In this document: positions 8,688-18,177 of the stretch, in pieces
Position numbering within the stretch: the first letter of the stretch is position 1
How the letters are laid out: every line of letters begins with the position of its first letter
DNA from: Streptomyces mirabilis
GTDB lineage: Bacteria; Actinomycetota; Actinomycetes; Streptomycetales; Streptomycetaceae
NCBI RefSeq assembly: GCF_018310535.1
Contig: NZ_CP074102.1
Coordinates: forward strand, 3,100,001-3,164,000
Length of the DNA: 64,000 nucleotides
Reading direction: 5' to 3'
Program-made: the position numbers and the translations under genes
The notes under the pieces: generated by a model
Database searches by the model: none
Told to the model about the DNA's origin: nothing
What the model saw: only the letters and a program-made list of their open reading frames with translations

Positions 8688-9083
8688 CTATCCCCCGGCC
8701 TCGCGGCACAGCAGCCGCAGCGAGCCGTCGCCCGCGTAGCAGCGGCGGGCCTCGTCGACGGGGTCCCACAGGCGCCCGTCGGGGGTGCGCAGCCAGTGCT
8801 CGCCGCCCGTCTCCCACCACTCGGCACCGGTGCACCGGACGACGACCTCACCGGCGTACGCGCCGAAACCGCGCAGCACGGTGTGGACGGCGGCGTACGG
8901 CGCCCCCTCCCGGCGTATCTCCTCGATCAGCCGGTCGACGCGCCACAGACTCTGCGCCGAGTAGTCGAGGCGCAGCCGGGCGCCCTCGCGCATCGTCGCG
9001 ACGGTGTCCGCGGCCCAGCGCACGGGCTTGGTCGCGGCGGTGGGCCTGGTCACCCGGATCGGGTTCGCACTCGTTGCGTTCAC
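8688..9083 (-). CDS. Unknown small protein, related to 5343-5780
   Basis: 131 aa, unrecognised. It shares the block order of its paralogue at 5343-5780: DYSAQSLWRVDRLIEEIRREG, VLRGFGAYAGEVVVRC and TPDGRLWDPVDEARRCYAGD. It is soluble, with no signal peptide. The GTG start at 9083 is accepted with only a weak ribosome-binding site; an internal ATG (MREGARLRL) is an alternative. It lies upstream of the MFS gene in the same direction. Confidence 0.65.
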   Translation of the reverse strand: MNATSANPIRVTRPTAATKPVRWAADTVATMREGARLRLDYSAQSLWRVDRLIEEIRREGAPYAAVHTVLRGFGAYAGEVVVRCTGAEWWETGGEHWLRTPDGRLWDPVDEARRCYAGDGSLRLLCREAGG

Positions 9084-9203
9084 ACTCGGAAGAGCGCCTT
9101 CCGGGCGGGATTCGTCACGTGTTCCTGGCGCCTTCGCGACACCGGCCCAGGACCCCCATCTCCGGCCCCAGGACGGTCACAGGAACCCCTCAGGTAAACA
9201 GGT

Positions 9204-9755
9204 TTACGACCGTCCGCGCGCCCGGCGTGACACCACCGCGCGCAGGACGCGCCGTCCCTCCGTCGACACCGCCAGGGCGGGGCGCAGTCCGCCCGCGCCG
9301 CGGCCCGCGAGCAGTTCCAGGACGGCCACCTGGCGGCGCAGTTCGGCCGCTACGAGGGGGCCGTCGCCGTCGGCGGCGACATCGAGGAGCCGGTGGATCT
9401 GCAGGGCCGCCGCCGAACAGGCGTCGGCCCAGGCGCGCAGGGCGGACGCGCAGGGGTCGTCGGGGGCGGCGGCGAGCATACGGCGGGCGAGTGCGGCGGC
9501 GCGGTCCTCGTCACTCACGGCGGCCTCGGCCCCGGGGGCGGGGGCGGACTCGGCGTCGGCGTCGGCGGAGTCCAGTTCCGCCCGTGCCTTGGCGAGCCGT
9601 TCGCCCCAGGCGTCGCCGTCCGCGAGACTCGTCCAGAGCGGCCGCAGGACCTCGTCATCGTCGCCCAGCAGGGGCACGCACCGATCCAAACAAGCCAGCC
9701 CGCTCGCTGCCAGACCACGCTCGTCGGCCTGAGCGATCAGGTCCACCAGGCTCAT
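9204..9755 (-). CDS. Unknown alpha-helical protein
   Basis: 183 aa, no recognised domain. Composition is Ala/Leu/Asp-rich and probably all-helical, with no membrane segment. GAGGGAGG lies at the right distance for the ATG at 9755 and too close for the GTG one codon earlier. It is a single gene between two unknown genes on the same strand. I can assign no function. Confidence 0.6.
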   Translation of the reverse strand: MSLVDLIAQADERGLAASGLACLDRCVPLLGDDDEVLRPLWTSLADGDAWGERLAKARAELDSADADAESAPAPGAEAAVSDEDRAAALARRMLAAAPDDPCASALRAWADACSAAALQIHRLLDVAADGDGPLVAAELRRQVAVLELLAGRGAGGLRPALAVSTEGRRVLRAVVSRRARGRS

Positions 9756-9830
9756 CACGCCTCCCTCGACAGGGCGCTCCCGCTTACGGAGCCCGCACTT
9801 TCCCTTACTGCGTGCTCCGGAGCGGGAGTG

Positions 9831-10334
9831 TCACAGGGGCACCACTCCGAGCCGGTCGAGGAACCGGAAGAGCAGGTTTTCGGCCAAGGGGTCGGCGTCC
9901 GCGGTCAGCACGGCGAGCAGGGGTTCGGCGACCACCGTGTGCCCGGCCTCCGCGGCCCAGGCGACGGCCCGTGCGGCGGCGTCGGGAGGCTCCAGGAAGT
10001 AGTCGTCGACGGTGAGCCCCTCCTCGCTCTGCCCGAGACGCGCGGCCATCGCCGTGCGCGCCAGACAGGTCGTCCACGCGCCGCTCCCGGGACCGGCCGC
10101 CTCGACGACCACGCAGTCGCTGTTCATGACGTACCCGAAGAGCGCGGGCGCGCCGGTCTCCCGGGCGAGCGTGTTCATGCTCCCGACGTCGCCGTCACCG
10201 CTCGGGTACTCCCAGACCTGCCAGCCGTCGGGCGCCGTGGTCCGCAGCACCATCCCGTGCGCCGCGCCCAGCGCGTCCAGCTCCGCGAGCGGCCTCTCGC
10301 TTCTGCCCACGACGTAGTAGCCCCAGTAGCCCAT
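9831..10334 (-). CDS. Unknown protein (MGYWGYYVVG start)
   Basis: 167 aa, soluble, not a family I can name. The N-terminus MGYWGYYVVGRSERPLAEL looks like a true protein start and has a purine-rich GGGGGGAAA upstream; the frame extends 60 codons further but that part is low-quality sequence. The middle (FGYVMNSDCVVVEAAGP) and the C-terminal helix-rich part resemble streptomycete proteins of unknown role. The same-strand neighbour upstream is the DUF4328 protein. Confidence 0.65.
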   Translation of the reverse strand: MGYWGYYVVGRSERPLAELDALGAAHGMVLRTTAPDGWQVWEYPSGDGDVGSMNTLARETGAPALFGYVMNSDCVVVEAAGPGSGAWTTCLARTAMAARLGQSEEGLTVDDYFLEPPDAAARAVAWAAEAGHTVVAEPLLAVLTADADPLAENLLFRFLDRLGVVPL

Positions 10335-10458
10335 GCCGGTTTCCCCCCCGGTGGTGTTTCGGTTCGGCCGCGCCGAATACACCACAGAGGTCAGGGAGTT
10401 GGCCAGGGAATCAGCCGAACCGGCGCGCCGCCCGCCCCCAACGGCCCAACGCCGCCCG

Positions 10459-11205
10459 TCAGCGGTGGTCCCTGACGGGCGCCGGGACCGGCTCTCCGGA
10501 CGGGACCGGGCCACGCAGGGCCTTCTCGTTCTGCATCCGGGTCAGCCGCAGGACGACGAGGATGGCGAGTACGGCGGCCACGACGCCGGTGACGTCCGCG
10601 AACAACACGTCGCCCGCGGCGACGTAGAGCTCCACGGCGGTCTCGGCCTTGCGGTAACTCTCGAACCCGCTCCGGCCGACGAACAGCGTGATGGTCCACA
10701 TCACCCACCAGGCGTTGACGAGCCCGTGCGAGGTGCGGGAGCCGGCGGGACGGCTCGCGTCCCAGGTGTTCAGCATGATCCGGCGCGGGAACCAGAAGTT
10801 CACCACTGGCACGAACCAGCCCCAGCCCACCCAGACCCGCCCCATTTCGTGCCCGAACGGGTCGAACACCTCGGCGTTGATCCGCACCCGGTAGAACCAG
10901 ACGAGGTAGAAGACGACCGTGGCGGCCAGGGAGACCAGCTGCACGACCCCGGCCGCGGCCATGACCGAGTCCGCGTGGTCCACGTCCCGCTGGACGGCTT
11001 CGCCGACCCCGCCGTCCAGGACGGTGCCCGTGACGTCGTACACCTTGACGCCCGCCCAGATCGCGAAGAGATCCACGGCGACGACCACGCCGAGCAGCAC
11101 CGCGACCGCTCGCCCGAGGCCCACCGGCGAGCGCAGCCGGGCAACCCCGTGCGGGGGCACCATGGTGCCCCCGGGCACGGGCATGGGCATGGGCGTACTG
11201 GACAT
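10459..11205 (-). CDS. DUF4328 family membrane protein
   Basis: 248 aa with about five to six membrane segments. The DUF4328 signature is clear: FYRVRINAEVFDPFGHEMGR, then WGWFVPVVNFWFPRRIM and GLVNAWWVMW. The N-terminus is a short Met/Pro-rich tail (MSSTPMPMPVPGG). The start at 11205 has a GGGGGG stretch upstream. Function is unknown for the family. It probably stands alone. Confidence 0.85.
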   Translation of the reverse strand: MSSTPMPMPVPGGTMVPPHGVARLRSPVGLGRAVAVLLGVVVAVDLFAIWAGVKVYDVTGTVLDGGVGEAVQRDVDHADSVMAAAGVVQLVSLAATVVFYLVWFYRVRINAEVFDPFGHEMGRVWVGWGWFVPVVNFWFPRRIMLNTWDASRPAGSRTSHGLVNAWWVMWTITLFVGRSGFESYRKAETAVELYVAAGDVLFADVTGVVAAVLAILVVLRLTRMQNEKALRGPVPSGEPVPAPVRDHR

Positions 11206-11310
11206 GAAAACCCCCCGAATCACCGGCATGTGAGACCACGTCGGCACAAGAAGCCGGGCGCGCCCCTCCCCAAGGCACGCCCGGCACACGAATCAAAGGG
11301 AAGATACGCC

Positions 11311-12957
11311 TCAGCCCAGCCGGTTCGCCAGGCTCTTGAAATCCGTCCAGGACAGCGCGGGCCGACCGGGATCCCACAGCTTCTGGATCGTGGCGCGCAG
11401 CGGCATCCTGATCCCCGCCGCCACCTGGTCCTGGGTCTGCGAGTTCGCGCGGTCCGACCAGACGGCGAAGCTCCCGCCGAGGATCTGGCCGTCGTACTTC
11501 GCGGGGACCGGCGTGGTGCCGCGGACGACGAGCGGGGTCCACTGCTCGTAGATGCGCTGCCCGGTCGGGTAGACGAAGGTCTGCGGCTCACCGAGGACGT
11601 AGTAGAGGTACTCGTCGTTGTAGTTGATGAGCTTGCGGCCCGCGCTCAGGTACTCGACGGGCGGGCGCGCGCCGAGCTCCTTGCCGGTCCAGTACGCGAC
11701 CTCCAGGTTCTTGTCCGCCTGGACCGTACCGCCGCTGAAGAACCCGTCGTTCCAGGCCCGCAGGGTCCGGCCGTGTCCGCGCATCACCTGGGCGCGGTCG
11801 TTGAGCCAGCCGGTGGTGAGGTCCGCGACGGTGGCGCCGGGGCCGTAGGCCTGCTTGGCGGCGGCGGCCAGCTGCGGGAAGGAGGTCGACGGGCTGGCCA
11901 CGGTCAGTGCCTGGTACTCGTCGCCGCCGAGGTGCCAGTACGGGCCGGGGAAGAGATCGGCGTACTCGTTCAGCAGGTCGTCGACGATGCTCGCCGCGGC
12001 GGGCTTGGAGATGTCGACGGTGCCACGCGGGGTGGCTCCCGAGACGCTGCGCAGCTGGAGGTCGGGGTGTGCGGCGATCACGGCGCCGAGGTGGCCCGGC
12101 GAGTCGATCTCGGGGACGACATGGATGTGGCGGCTCTCCGCGAGGGCGACGATGTTGCGGACGTCCGTCTTGCTGAGGTGGTCCTTCGACACGATCTCCG
12201 GGTGGGTGTCCGACTGGATGCGGAAGCCCTGGTCGTCGGAGAAGTGCAGCCCCAGCTCGTTGTACTTCAGATCGCCCAGTTCCCGGATCCGGTCCTCTAT
12301 CCAGGCCGCGGAGTAGGGCTTGCGCGCGATGTCGAGCATGAACCCGCGGCGCGGCTTGGCGGGCTGGTCGCGCACGACGCCCTCGGACGCCGTACCGCCG
12401 CCGTGCACCTCCTGCTTGAGGGTGCGGGTGCCGTAGAAGACGCCCGCCTCGCCGGGCGCGGAGATGGTGACGCGGCGGTTCTTGACGGTCAGGGTGTACG
12501 ACTCCGGGTCGGCGCCGCTGGTGTTCAGGCCGAGCTCGACGTCTCCGTCCTTGGCCGCCGTCTGTCCGGCGTACGACAGTTTCAGCTCGCCCGCGAGCAG
12601 CTTCCCCTCGTCGGCGAGGCCGGCGTCGTCGACGACCACACGGGCGCCCGAGGCGGGACGCCAGCCGGGGCCGCGCGCCGGGGTGTGCTCGCGTACGGCG
12701 GGGATGGTGCGCGGGGTCTGAGAGAAGGGGTAGGTCCGGGTCGGCGTGGGAGACGGCGCGGCCCCGGTCCGGTTGGCTGACCCGGCCGCCGTCCGGTCCG
12801 GAGCGACGCTCGCCCCGGTCGGCGCGCCGGCGTCGCCGGACGGCCACAGCGAGACGGTCGCCACCACGGCACCGGTCACCGCCGCCACGCCGACCGCTAT
12901 GAGTACCGGCCGCTTCCCGTCCTGCACCGGCGCCCGTCGTCGCCTGCCCGTGCTCAC
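11311..12957 (-). CDS. Beta-N-acetylhexosaminidase, GH20, membrane-anchored
   Basis: 548 aa. A single N-terminal membrane segment (about 16-37) follows a basic MSTGRRRR start, so the enzyme should be exported and tethered. A GH20b-type domain precedes the catalytic barrel, which has GLHFSDDQGFRI, VVPEIDSPGHLG and the catalytic pair Asp346-Glu347 in HLGGDEYQ (Glu acts as acid/base). The family removes terminal GlcNAc/GalNAc from chitin fragments, glycans or wall debris by substrate-assisted catalysis. The GTG at 12957 is chosen because AAGGG lies 9 bases upstream. It is divergent from the OHCU-decarboxylase-like gene. Confidence 0.93.
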   Translation of the reverse strand: MSTGRRRRAPVQDGKRPVLIAVGVAAVTGAVVATVSLWPSGDAGAPTGASVAPDRTAAGSANRTGAAPSPTPTRTYPFSQTPRTIPAVREHTPARGPGWRPASGARVVVDDAGLADEGKLLAGELKLSYAGQTAAKDGDVELGLNTSGADPESYTLTVKNRRVTISAPGEAGVFYGTRTLKQEVHGGGTASEGVVRDQPAKPRRGFMLDIARKPYSAAWIEDRIRELGDLKYNELGLHFSDDQGFRIQSDTHPEIVSKDHLSKTDVRNIVALAESRHIHVVPEIDSPGHLGAVIAAHPDLQLRSVSGATPRGTVDISKPAAASIVDDLLNEYADLFPGPYWHLGGDEYQALTVASPSTSFPQLAAAAKQAYGPGATVADLTTGWLNDRAQVMRGHGRTLRAWNDGFFSGGTVQADKNLEVAYWTGKELGARPPVEYLSAGRKLINYNDEYLYYVLGEPQTFVYPTGQRIYEQWTPLVVRGTTPVPAKYDGQILGGSFAVWSDRANSQTQDQVAAGIRMPLRATIQKLWDPGRPALSWTDFKSLANRLG

Positions 12958-13197
12958 CGCACCACGCCCTTCGCTTCGGTAACCGAGGCCCACACCCTGT
13001 CGTACGCATCGAGCGCCTCGTACACCTCACGTCGTACACCCCCGGATCTTCCACGGTCCCCCTCTCCACGGCACCCGTCCACCGCAGGTTCCGAAACTCT
13101 CCCGTCCGGGTGAAATTCGGGCATCCGTCGGGCACCTCACGTCAATCGTCGATACCGTGGTGGCACAACTCTCACTTCTTCCCCTGCCGCACCACAC

Positions 13198-13827
13198 GTG
13201 ACGTTCACAGGACGTCACGGCATCCCGTCGTCATCCCACCGCCGAGGACCCACGCTGCCTTCGCACCGTCTTCCACGCCTCCCCGGCCAGGTCGCCCTAC
13301 CCGAGCAGAAGAGCGCGCCGTCGTCCCCGGCGCGCCTGGAGCCGTTCAACTCCGCGCCCGCCGACTCCGTCGTGCGCGCGCTCCTGACCTGCTGCCGCAG
13401 CCTGCGCTGGGCCCACCGGCTGGCCGATCACCGGCCCTACCCGGACCTGGACGCCTTCCTCGCCGCGGCCGACGAGGCGGCCTACGACCTCGCCCCGGCC
13501 GACCTCACCGAGGCCCTCGCGAGCGAGTCCCTCACACTGCTCCCGGACGGCGCGTACTCCGCCGCCCACACGGCCCTGAGCGCGGCCCACGCGGCCTACG
13601 AAAGCCGATTCGGGCACGTGTTCGTCATCTGTCTGGACGACTTCTCCCCGGAGGAATCACTGGATCAGGTACTCGTCGGAATCCGGTCACGATTGACAAA
13701 CGATCCCGAAGAGGAGCGGCTCGTCGCGGCGGAGGAGCTGCGCCGTCTGGCCAGGGGCCGTCTGACGCGCCTCCTCGGGGACGCGGGGCCCTGGCCCGTC
13801 CGGAATAGCCCGAACGTGCCTGATTGA
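13198..13827 (+). CDS. OHCU-decarboxylase-like protein lacking the usual catalytic His
   Basis: 209 aa. The fold family (2-oxo-4-hydroxy-4-carboxy-5-ureidoimidazoline decarboxylase, UraD) is recognisable from FNSAPADSVVRALLTCC, RWAHRLADHRPYPDLDAFL, AHAAYESRFGHVFVIC and LTNDPEEERLVAAEELRRLARGRL. The HPRIG segment that normally carries the catalytic His, and the following W/S/EQ segment, are replaced by ASESLTLLPDGAYSAA. Catalysis as UraD is therefore doubtful. The GTG start lacks a good ribosome-binding site and the first 45 residues are low-complexity, so the true start may be later. It sits just upstream of sdhC. Confidence 0.75.
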   Translation: MTFTGRHGIPSSSHRRGPTLPSHRLPRLPGQVALPEQKSAPSSPARLEPFNSAPADSVVRALLTCCRSLRWAHRLADHRPYPDLDAFLAAADEAAYDLAPADLTEALASESLTLLPDGAYSAAHTALSAAHAAYESRFGHVFVICLDDFSPEESLDQVLVGIRSRLTNDPEEERLVAAEELRRLARGRLTRLLGDAGPWPVRNSPNVPD

Positions 13828-13973
13828 TTGCCAGTTTGATCACATAGATAGGGCCGCTGTAAACGTTCCGACAAGTCGTCGCTACGATGGCCAGGGCCGG
13901 TGGACCGTACCCGGCCGGGCCGACCGACACAGAAGCCGGCAGGCCCCAATCCCCGCTCCCGGAGGGTTCTTCC

Positions 13974-14354
13974 GTGCCGGCTGGAACGCTGTACCGCGGC
14001 CGGGAAGGAATGTGGTCCTGGGTGGCTCATCGAGTCACCGGCGTCCTCATCTTCTTCTTCCTGTTCGTACACGTGCTGGACACCGCTCTCGTCCGTGTCT
14101 CCCCCGAGGACTACGACAGGGTCGTGTCCACGTACAAGAATCCGATCGTCGCGCTGCTGGAGTACGGCCTCGTCGCCGCCATCCTCTTCCACGCGCTCAA
14201 CGGCCTGCGCATCATCGCCGTCGACTTCTGGTCGAAGGGCCCGCGCTATCAGAAGCAGATGCTCTGGTCCGTCGTCGGTATCTGGGTCGTGCTGATGATC
14301 GGGGCCCTGTACCCGGTCCTCGGTCACGCATTCCGCGAAGTCTTCGGGAGCTGA
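13974..14354 (+). CDS. sdhC: Succinate dehydrogenase cytochrome b556 subunit
   Basis: 126 aa, three membrane helices. GMWSWVAHRVTGVLIFFFLF and LFHALNGLRIIAVDFW are typical SdhC blocks; His73 in the second is the expected haem b ligand. The GTG start is set by GGAGGG 7 bases upstream; the frame is open further 5' but that part is not protein-like. It is the first gene of sdhCDAB, with sdhD starting 5 bases after its stop. It anchors the enzyme in the membrane and helps bind quinone. Confidence 0.93.
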   Translation: MPAGTLYRGREGMWSWVAHRVTGVLIFFFLFVHVLDTALVRVSPEDYDRVVSTYKNPIVALLEYGLVAAILFHALNGLRIIAVDFWSKGPRYQKQMLWSVVGIWVVLMIGALYPVLGHAFREVFGS

Positions 14355-14359
14355 CGCCG

Positions 14360-14851
14360 ATGTCCACCACTGAGACCGCCGCTTCCGGTATCGGCCCCGT
14401 CGAGGGCGCGGGTGAGTTCTCCGCGTACAGCGTCGACAACCCGGCGCCGTTCATCGAGGCCCCGCGCAAGCGCACCAAGAAGACCCCGAAGTCCACCCGT
14501 GGCAACTTCGAGATGTACGGCTGGCTGTTCATGCGCCTGTCCGGCATCGTGCTGGTCGTCCTGGTCATCGGCCACCTGCTCATCCAGCTCGTCCTCGACG
14601 GCGGTGTCTCCAAGATCGGCTTCGCGTTCGTCGCAGGCCGCTGGGCCTCCCCGTGGTGGCAGGCCTGGGACCTCGCGATGCTGTGGCTCGCGATGCTGCA
14701 CGGCGCCAATGGCCTGCGCACGGTCATCAACGACTACGCGGAGCGCGCGAACACCCGGCTGTGGCTCAAGGGCCTGCTCTACACCGCCACGGTGTTCACC
14801 ATCCTGCTGGGCACGCTGGTGATCTTCACCTTCGACCCGAACATCCGCTAG
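14360..14851 (+). CDS. sdhD: Succinate dehydrogenase hydrophobic membrane anchor subunit
   Basis: 163 aa. A hydrophilic N-terminal extension (1-50, Lys/Arg/Pro-rich) precedes three membrane helices. LWLAMLHGANGLRTVIND contains His114, the second likely haem ligand. With SdhC it forms the membrane domain of complex II that passes electrons to menaquinone. The ATG follows the sdhC stop by 5 bases, and sdhA begins 24 bases after its own stop. Confidence 0.92.
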   Translation: MSTTETAASGIGPVEGAGEFSAYSVDNPAPFIEAPRKRTKKTPKSTRGNFEMYGWLFMRLSGIVLVVLVIGHLLIQLVLDGGVSKIGFAFVAGRWASPWWQAWDLAMLWLAMLHGANGLRTVINDYAERANTRLWLKGLLYTATVFTILLGTLVIFTFDPNIR

Positions 14852-14875
14852 GCACGGGGCTGAGGTAACCGACTC

Positions 14876-16630
14876 ATGCAGATCCACAAGTACGACACCG
14901 TCATCGTGGGCGCCGGCGGCGCCGGCATGCGCGCCGCCATCGAGGCGACGAAGCGCAGCCGCACCGCCGTGCTGACGAAGCTCTACCCCACCCGCTCCCA
15001 CACGGGCGCCGCGCAGGGCGGTATGGCCGCCGCGCTCGCCAACGTGGAGGAGGACAACTGGGAGTGGCACACCTTCGACACGGTCAAGGGCGGTGACTAC
15101 CTGGTCGACCAGGACGCCGCCGAGATCCTGGCGAAGGAGGCCATCGACTCGGTCCTCGACCTGGAGAAGATGGGCCTTCCCTTCAACCGGACGCCCGAGG
15201 GCAGGATCGACCAGCGCCGCTTCGGCGGTCACTCCCGCAACCACGGCGAGGCCCCGGTCCGCCGGTCCTGCTACGCCGCGGACCGCACCGGCCACATGAT
15301 CCTCCAGACGCTGTACCAGAACTGCGTCAAGGAGGGCGTGGAGTTCTTCAACGAGTTCTACGTCCTCGACCAGCTGATCACCGAGGTCGACGGCGTCAAG
15401 CACTCGGCCGGTGTGATCGCCTACGAGCTGGCGACCGGCGAGATCCACGTCTTCCAGGCGAAGGCCGTGATCTACGCGTCCGGCGGCACCGGCAAGTTCT
15501 TCAAGGTGACCTCCAACGCGCACACCCTGACGGGTGACGGCCAGGCGGCCGTCTACCGTCGCGGGCTGCCGCTGGAGGACATGGAGTTCTTCCAGTTCCA
15601 CCCGACCGGCATCTGGCGCATGGGCATCCTGCTGACGGAGGGCGCCCGCGGTGAGGGCGGCATCCTCCGCAACAAGGACGGCGAGCGCTTCATGGAGAAG
15701 TACGCGCCGGTCATGAAGGACCTCGCGTCCCGTGACGTCGTCTCGCGCTCCATCTACACGGAGATCCGTGAGGGCCGCGGCTGCGGTCCCGAGGGCGACC
15801 ACGTCTACCTCGACCTCACGCACCTCCCGCCGGAGCAGCTGGACGCCAAGCTCCCGGACATCACGGAGTTCGCGCGCACCTACCTCGGCATCGAGCCCTA
15901 CACGGACCCGATCCCGATCCAGCCCACCGCGCACTACGCCATGGGCGGCATCCCGACGAACGTCCAGGGTGAGGTGCTCAGCGACAACACGACCGTCGTG
16001 CCGGGCCTGTACGCCGCCGGTGAGGTCGCCTGTGTGTCCGTGCACGGCGCCAACCGCCTCGGCACCAACTCGCTCCTGGACATCAACGTGTTCGGGCGCC
16101 GTGCGGGCATCGCCGCCGCCGAGTACTCCGCGAAGGCCGACTACGTCGAGCTGCCCGAGGCCCCGGCCTCGCAGGTCGTCTCGCAGGTCGAGCACCTGCG
16201 CAACTCCACGGGCACGGAGCGGGTCGCCGCGCTGCGCCTGGAGCTGCAGGAGTGCATGGACGCCAACGTGATGGTGTTCCGCACCGAGCAGACGATCAAG
16301 ACGGCGGTCGAGAAGATCGCCGAGCTGCGCGAGCGCTACCGGAACGTCTCGATCCAGGACAAGGGCAAGCGGTTCAACACGGACCTCCTTGAGGCCATCG
16401 AGCTGGGCAACCTGCTCGACCTGGCCGAGGTCATGGCCGTCTCCGCGCTCGCCCGCAAGGAGTCCCGCGGCGGTCACTACCGCGAGGACTACCCGAACCG
16501 CGACGACGTCAACTTCATGCGCCACACCATGGCGTACCGCGAGGTCGGCGACGACGGCACCGAGTCCATCCGTCTCGACTACAAGCCGGTCGTCCAGACC
16601 CGCTACCAGCCGATGGAGCGTAAGTACTGA
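14876..16630 (+). CDS. sdhA: Succinate dehydrogenase flavoprotein subunit
   Basis: 584 aa, full length. The dinucleotide fold [14 protein letters not shown] is followed by SHTGAAQGG, where His42 is the covalent FAD attachment site. Downstream are FQFHPTGIW, the substrate-site loop and [12 protein letters not shown]. It oxidises succinate to fumarate in the TCA cycle. Its stop overlaps the sdhB start (TGATG). The antisense strand is open over most of the gene, but that is a by-product of codon bias. Confidence 0.96.
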   Translation: MQIHKYDTVIVGAGGAGMRAAIEATKRSRTAVLTKLYPTRSHTGAAQGGMAAALANVEEDNWEWHTFDTVKGGDYLVDQDAAEILAKEAIDSVLDLEKMGLPFNRTPEGRIDQRRFGGHSRNHGEAPVRRSCYAADRTGHMILQTLYQNCVKEGVEFFNEFYVLDQLITEVDGVKHSAGVIAYELATGEIHVFQAKAVIYASGGTGKFFKVTSNAHTLTGDGQAAVYRRGLPLEDMEFFQFHPTGIWRMGILLTEGARGEGGILRNKDGERFMEKYAPVMKDLASRDVVSRSIYTEIREGRGCGPEGDHVYLDLTHLPPEQLDAKLPDITEFARTYLGIEPYTDPIPIQPTAHYAMGGIPTNVQGEVLSDNTTVVPGLYAAGEVACVSVHGANRLGTNSLLDINVFGRRAGIAAAEYSAKADYVELPEAPASQVVSQVEHLRNSTGTERVAALRLELQECMDANVMVFRTEQTIKTAVEKIAELRERYRNVSIQDKGKRFNTDLLEAIELGNLLDLAEVMAVSALARKESRGGHYREDYPNRDDVNFMRHTMAYREVGDDGTESIRLDYKPVVQTRYQPMERKY

Positions 16631-17409
16631 TGGCTACCCCGACCCTCGACAAGGCGGACAGCGCCGGCCAGCCCGAGGCGGGCTTCGCCGACTCGCCGTA
16701 CATCACCGCCACCTTCCGCATCCGCCGCTTCAACCCCGAGGTCGCGGCCGAGGCGGTCTGGGAAGACTTCCAGCTGGAGATCGACCCGAAGGAGCGCGTC
16801 CTCGACGCCCTCCACAAGATCAAGTGGGACCAGGACGGAACCCTCACCTTCCGTCGGTCCTGCGCGCACGGCATCTGCGGCTCGGACGCCATGCGGATCA
16901 ACGGCAAAAACCGCCTCGCCTGCAAGACGCTGATCAAGGACATCAACCCCGACAAGCCGATCACGGTCGAGCCCATCAAGGGCCTGACGGTCCTCAAGGA
17001 CCTCGTGGTCGACATGGAGCCGTTCTTCCAGGCGTACCGCGATGTGATGCCCTTCCTGATCACGAAGGACACCAACGAGCCGACGCGCGAGCGTCTGCAG
17101 TCCGCCGAGGACCGCGAGCGCTTCGACGACACCACCAAGTGCATCCTGTGCGCGGCGTGCACGTCGTCCTGCCCGGTCTTCTGGAACGACGGCCAGTACT
17201 TCGGTCCGGCCGCCATCGTCAACGCGCACCGCTTCATCTTCGACAGCCGTGACGAAGCGGGCGAGCAGCGCCTGGAGATCCTCAACGACAAGGACGGCGT
17301 GTGGCGTTGCCGCACCACGTTCAACTGCACGGACGCCTGCCCGCGCGGTATCGAGGTCACCAAGGCGATCCAGGAAGTGAAGCGCGCGCTGATCACGCGT
17401 CGCTTCTGA
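16630..17409 (+). CDS. sdhB: Succinate dehydrogenase iron-sulfur subunit
   Basis: 259 aa. The [2Fe-2S] ligands are in CAHGICGSDAMRINGKNRLA plus the following Cys (Cys78, 83, 98; Asp replaces the third Cys, as in many Sdh proteins). The [4Fe-4S] and [3Fe-4S] sites are CILCAACTSSCPVFW and CRTTFNCTDACPRG. It carries electrons from FAD to the quinone site. It is translationally coupled to sdhA and is the last gene before a strong terminator. Confidence 0.96.
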   Translation: MATPTLDKADSAGQPEAGFADSPYITATFRIRRFNPEVAAEAVWEDFQLEIDPKERVLDALHKIKWDQDGTLTFRRSCAHGICGSDAMRINGKNRLACKTLIKDINPDKPITVEPIKGLTVLKDLVVDMEPFFQAYRDVMPFLITKDTNEPTRERLQSAEDRERFDDTTKCILCAACTSSCPVFWNDGQYFGPAAIVNAHRFIFDSRDEAGEQRLEILNDKDGVWRCRTTFNCTDACPRGIEVTKAIQEVKRALITRRF

Positions 17410-17437
17410 CGCTTCTGTCAGCTTTCGCACCAAGAAC

Positions 17438-17475
17438 CCCGCCTCCGTACAAGCTACGTACGGAGGCGGGTTTTT
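17438..17475 (+). terminator. Rho-independent terminator of the sdh operon
   Basis: A perfect 13-bp stem, CCCGCCTCCGTAC (17438-17450) pairing with 17458-17470 around a 7-base loop, is followed directly by TTTTT. It begins 28 bases after the sdhB stop and is one of the few classical intrinsic terminators in this window. Confidence 0.92.
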
Positions 17476-17556
17476 CTTTCCACATTTGACCGTATACCGT
17501 CAATCCGATCCCTCTGCCACACTTCGAACCCCGATGTCCACATCAACGGGGGCGGC

Positions 17557-18177
17557 ATGGACAAAGCGAAGTTCGACCCTGCCCTGCACGTCGGATATCC
17601 AAAGCCACTCGGGCTCGTGCACGCCGCAGATGTGGCTCTCACCATCGCCGCTCCACTGCTCACCGCGGGTGCGCTGTCGCTGATCGGCGTCGTCTGCGCG
17701 GACGCGGACAAGTTCCGCTGGCCGGGCCCCACGCTGCTGCTCCTCGTCCTCACCGTGCTCAGCCTCATCACGAGCATCCAACTCGGCTATCAGGCACGGC
17801 AGTACCTCTACTCGTACCAGGACCTCAAGGACTGGCGCGCCGAGGATCCCGAACCGAAGTTCGTGGAGAACCAGCACACGGACTACCTCACGTGGCTGGA
17901 CAAGACGTTCCTCGCGAGCATCGCGTACAACCTCGGAACGGTGCTCCTCCTCCTGAGCGTAGCCGCCGTACTCACCCCTGAGGGGACGGGCCCGCTGGCG
18001 TTGTGGCGATGGATCACCGCCGGCCTGATCCTCGCCGCCACCGGGGGCGAAGCCCTCTGGTCGTACTCGGTCTACTTCCCCCTGCGCCTCGCTCGCCGAC
18101 AGGCCTTGGAGAGCAGGAAGGAGAACAAGAAGCAGTCGAAGGAGAAGGCAGCAGTCGAGAGGAGTACGGCACCATGA
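17557..18177 (+). CDS. Unknown integral membrane protein
   Basis: 206 aa with four likely membrane helices (about 25-45, 58-78, 115-137, 145-166) and a very basic Lys/Glu/Arg tail. No family is recognised. Its TGA overlaps the ATG of the next small gene (ATGA), so the two are coupled. The surrounding 17.5-20.1 kb stretch is made only of poorly known genes. Confidence 0.65.
   Translation: MDKAKFDPALHVGYPKPLGLVHAADVALTIAAPLLTAGALSLIGVVCADADKFRWPGPTLLLLVLTVLSLITSIQLGYQARQYLYSYQDLKDWRAEDPEPKFVENQHTDYLTWLDKTFLASIAYNLGTVLLLLSVAAVLTPEGTGPLALWRWITAGLILAATGGEALWSYSVYFPLRLARRQALESRKENKKQSKEKAAVERSTAP

Noticed and set aside
14324-16525. A 733-codon minus-strand frame opposite sdhD/sdhA
   Set aside because: sdhA and sdhD are unmistakable on the plus strand; the antisense frame has no recognisable domain.
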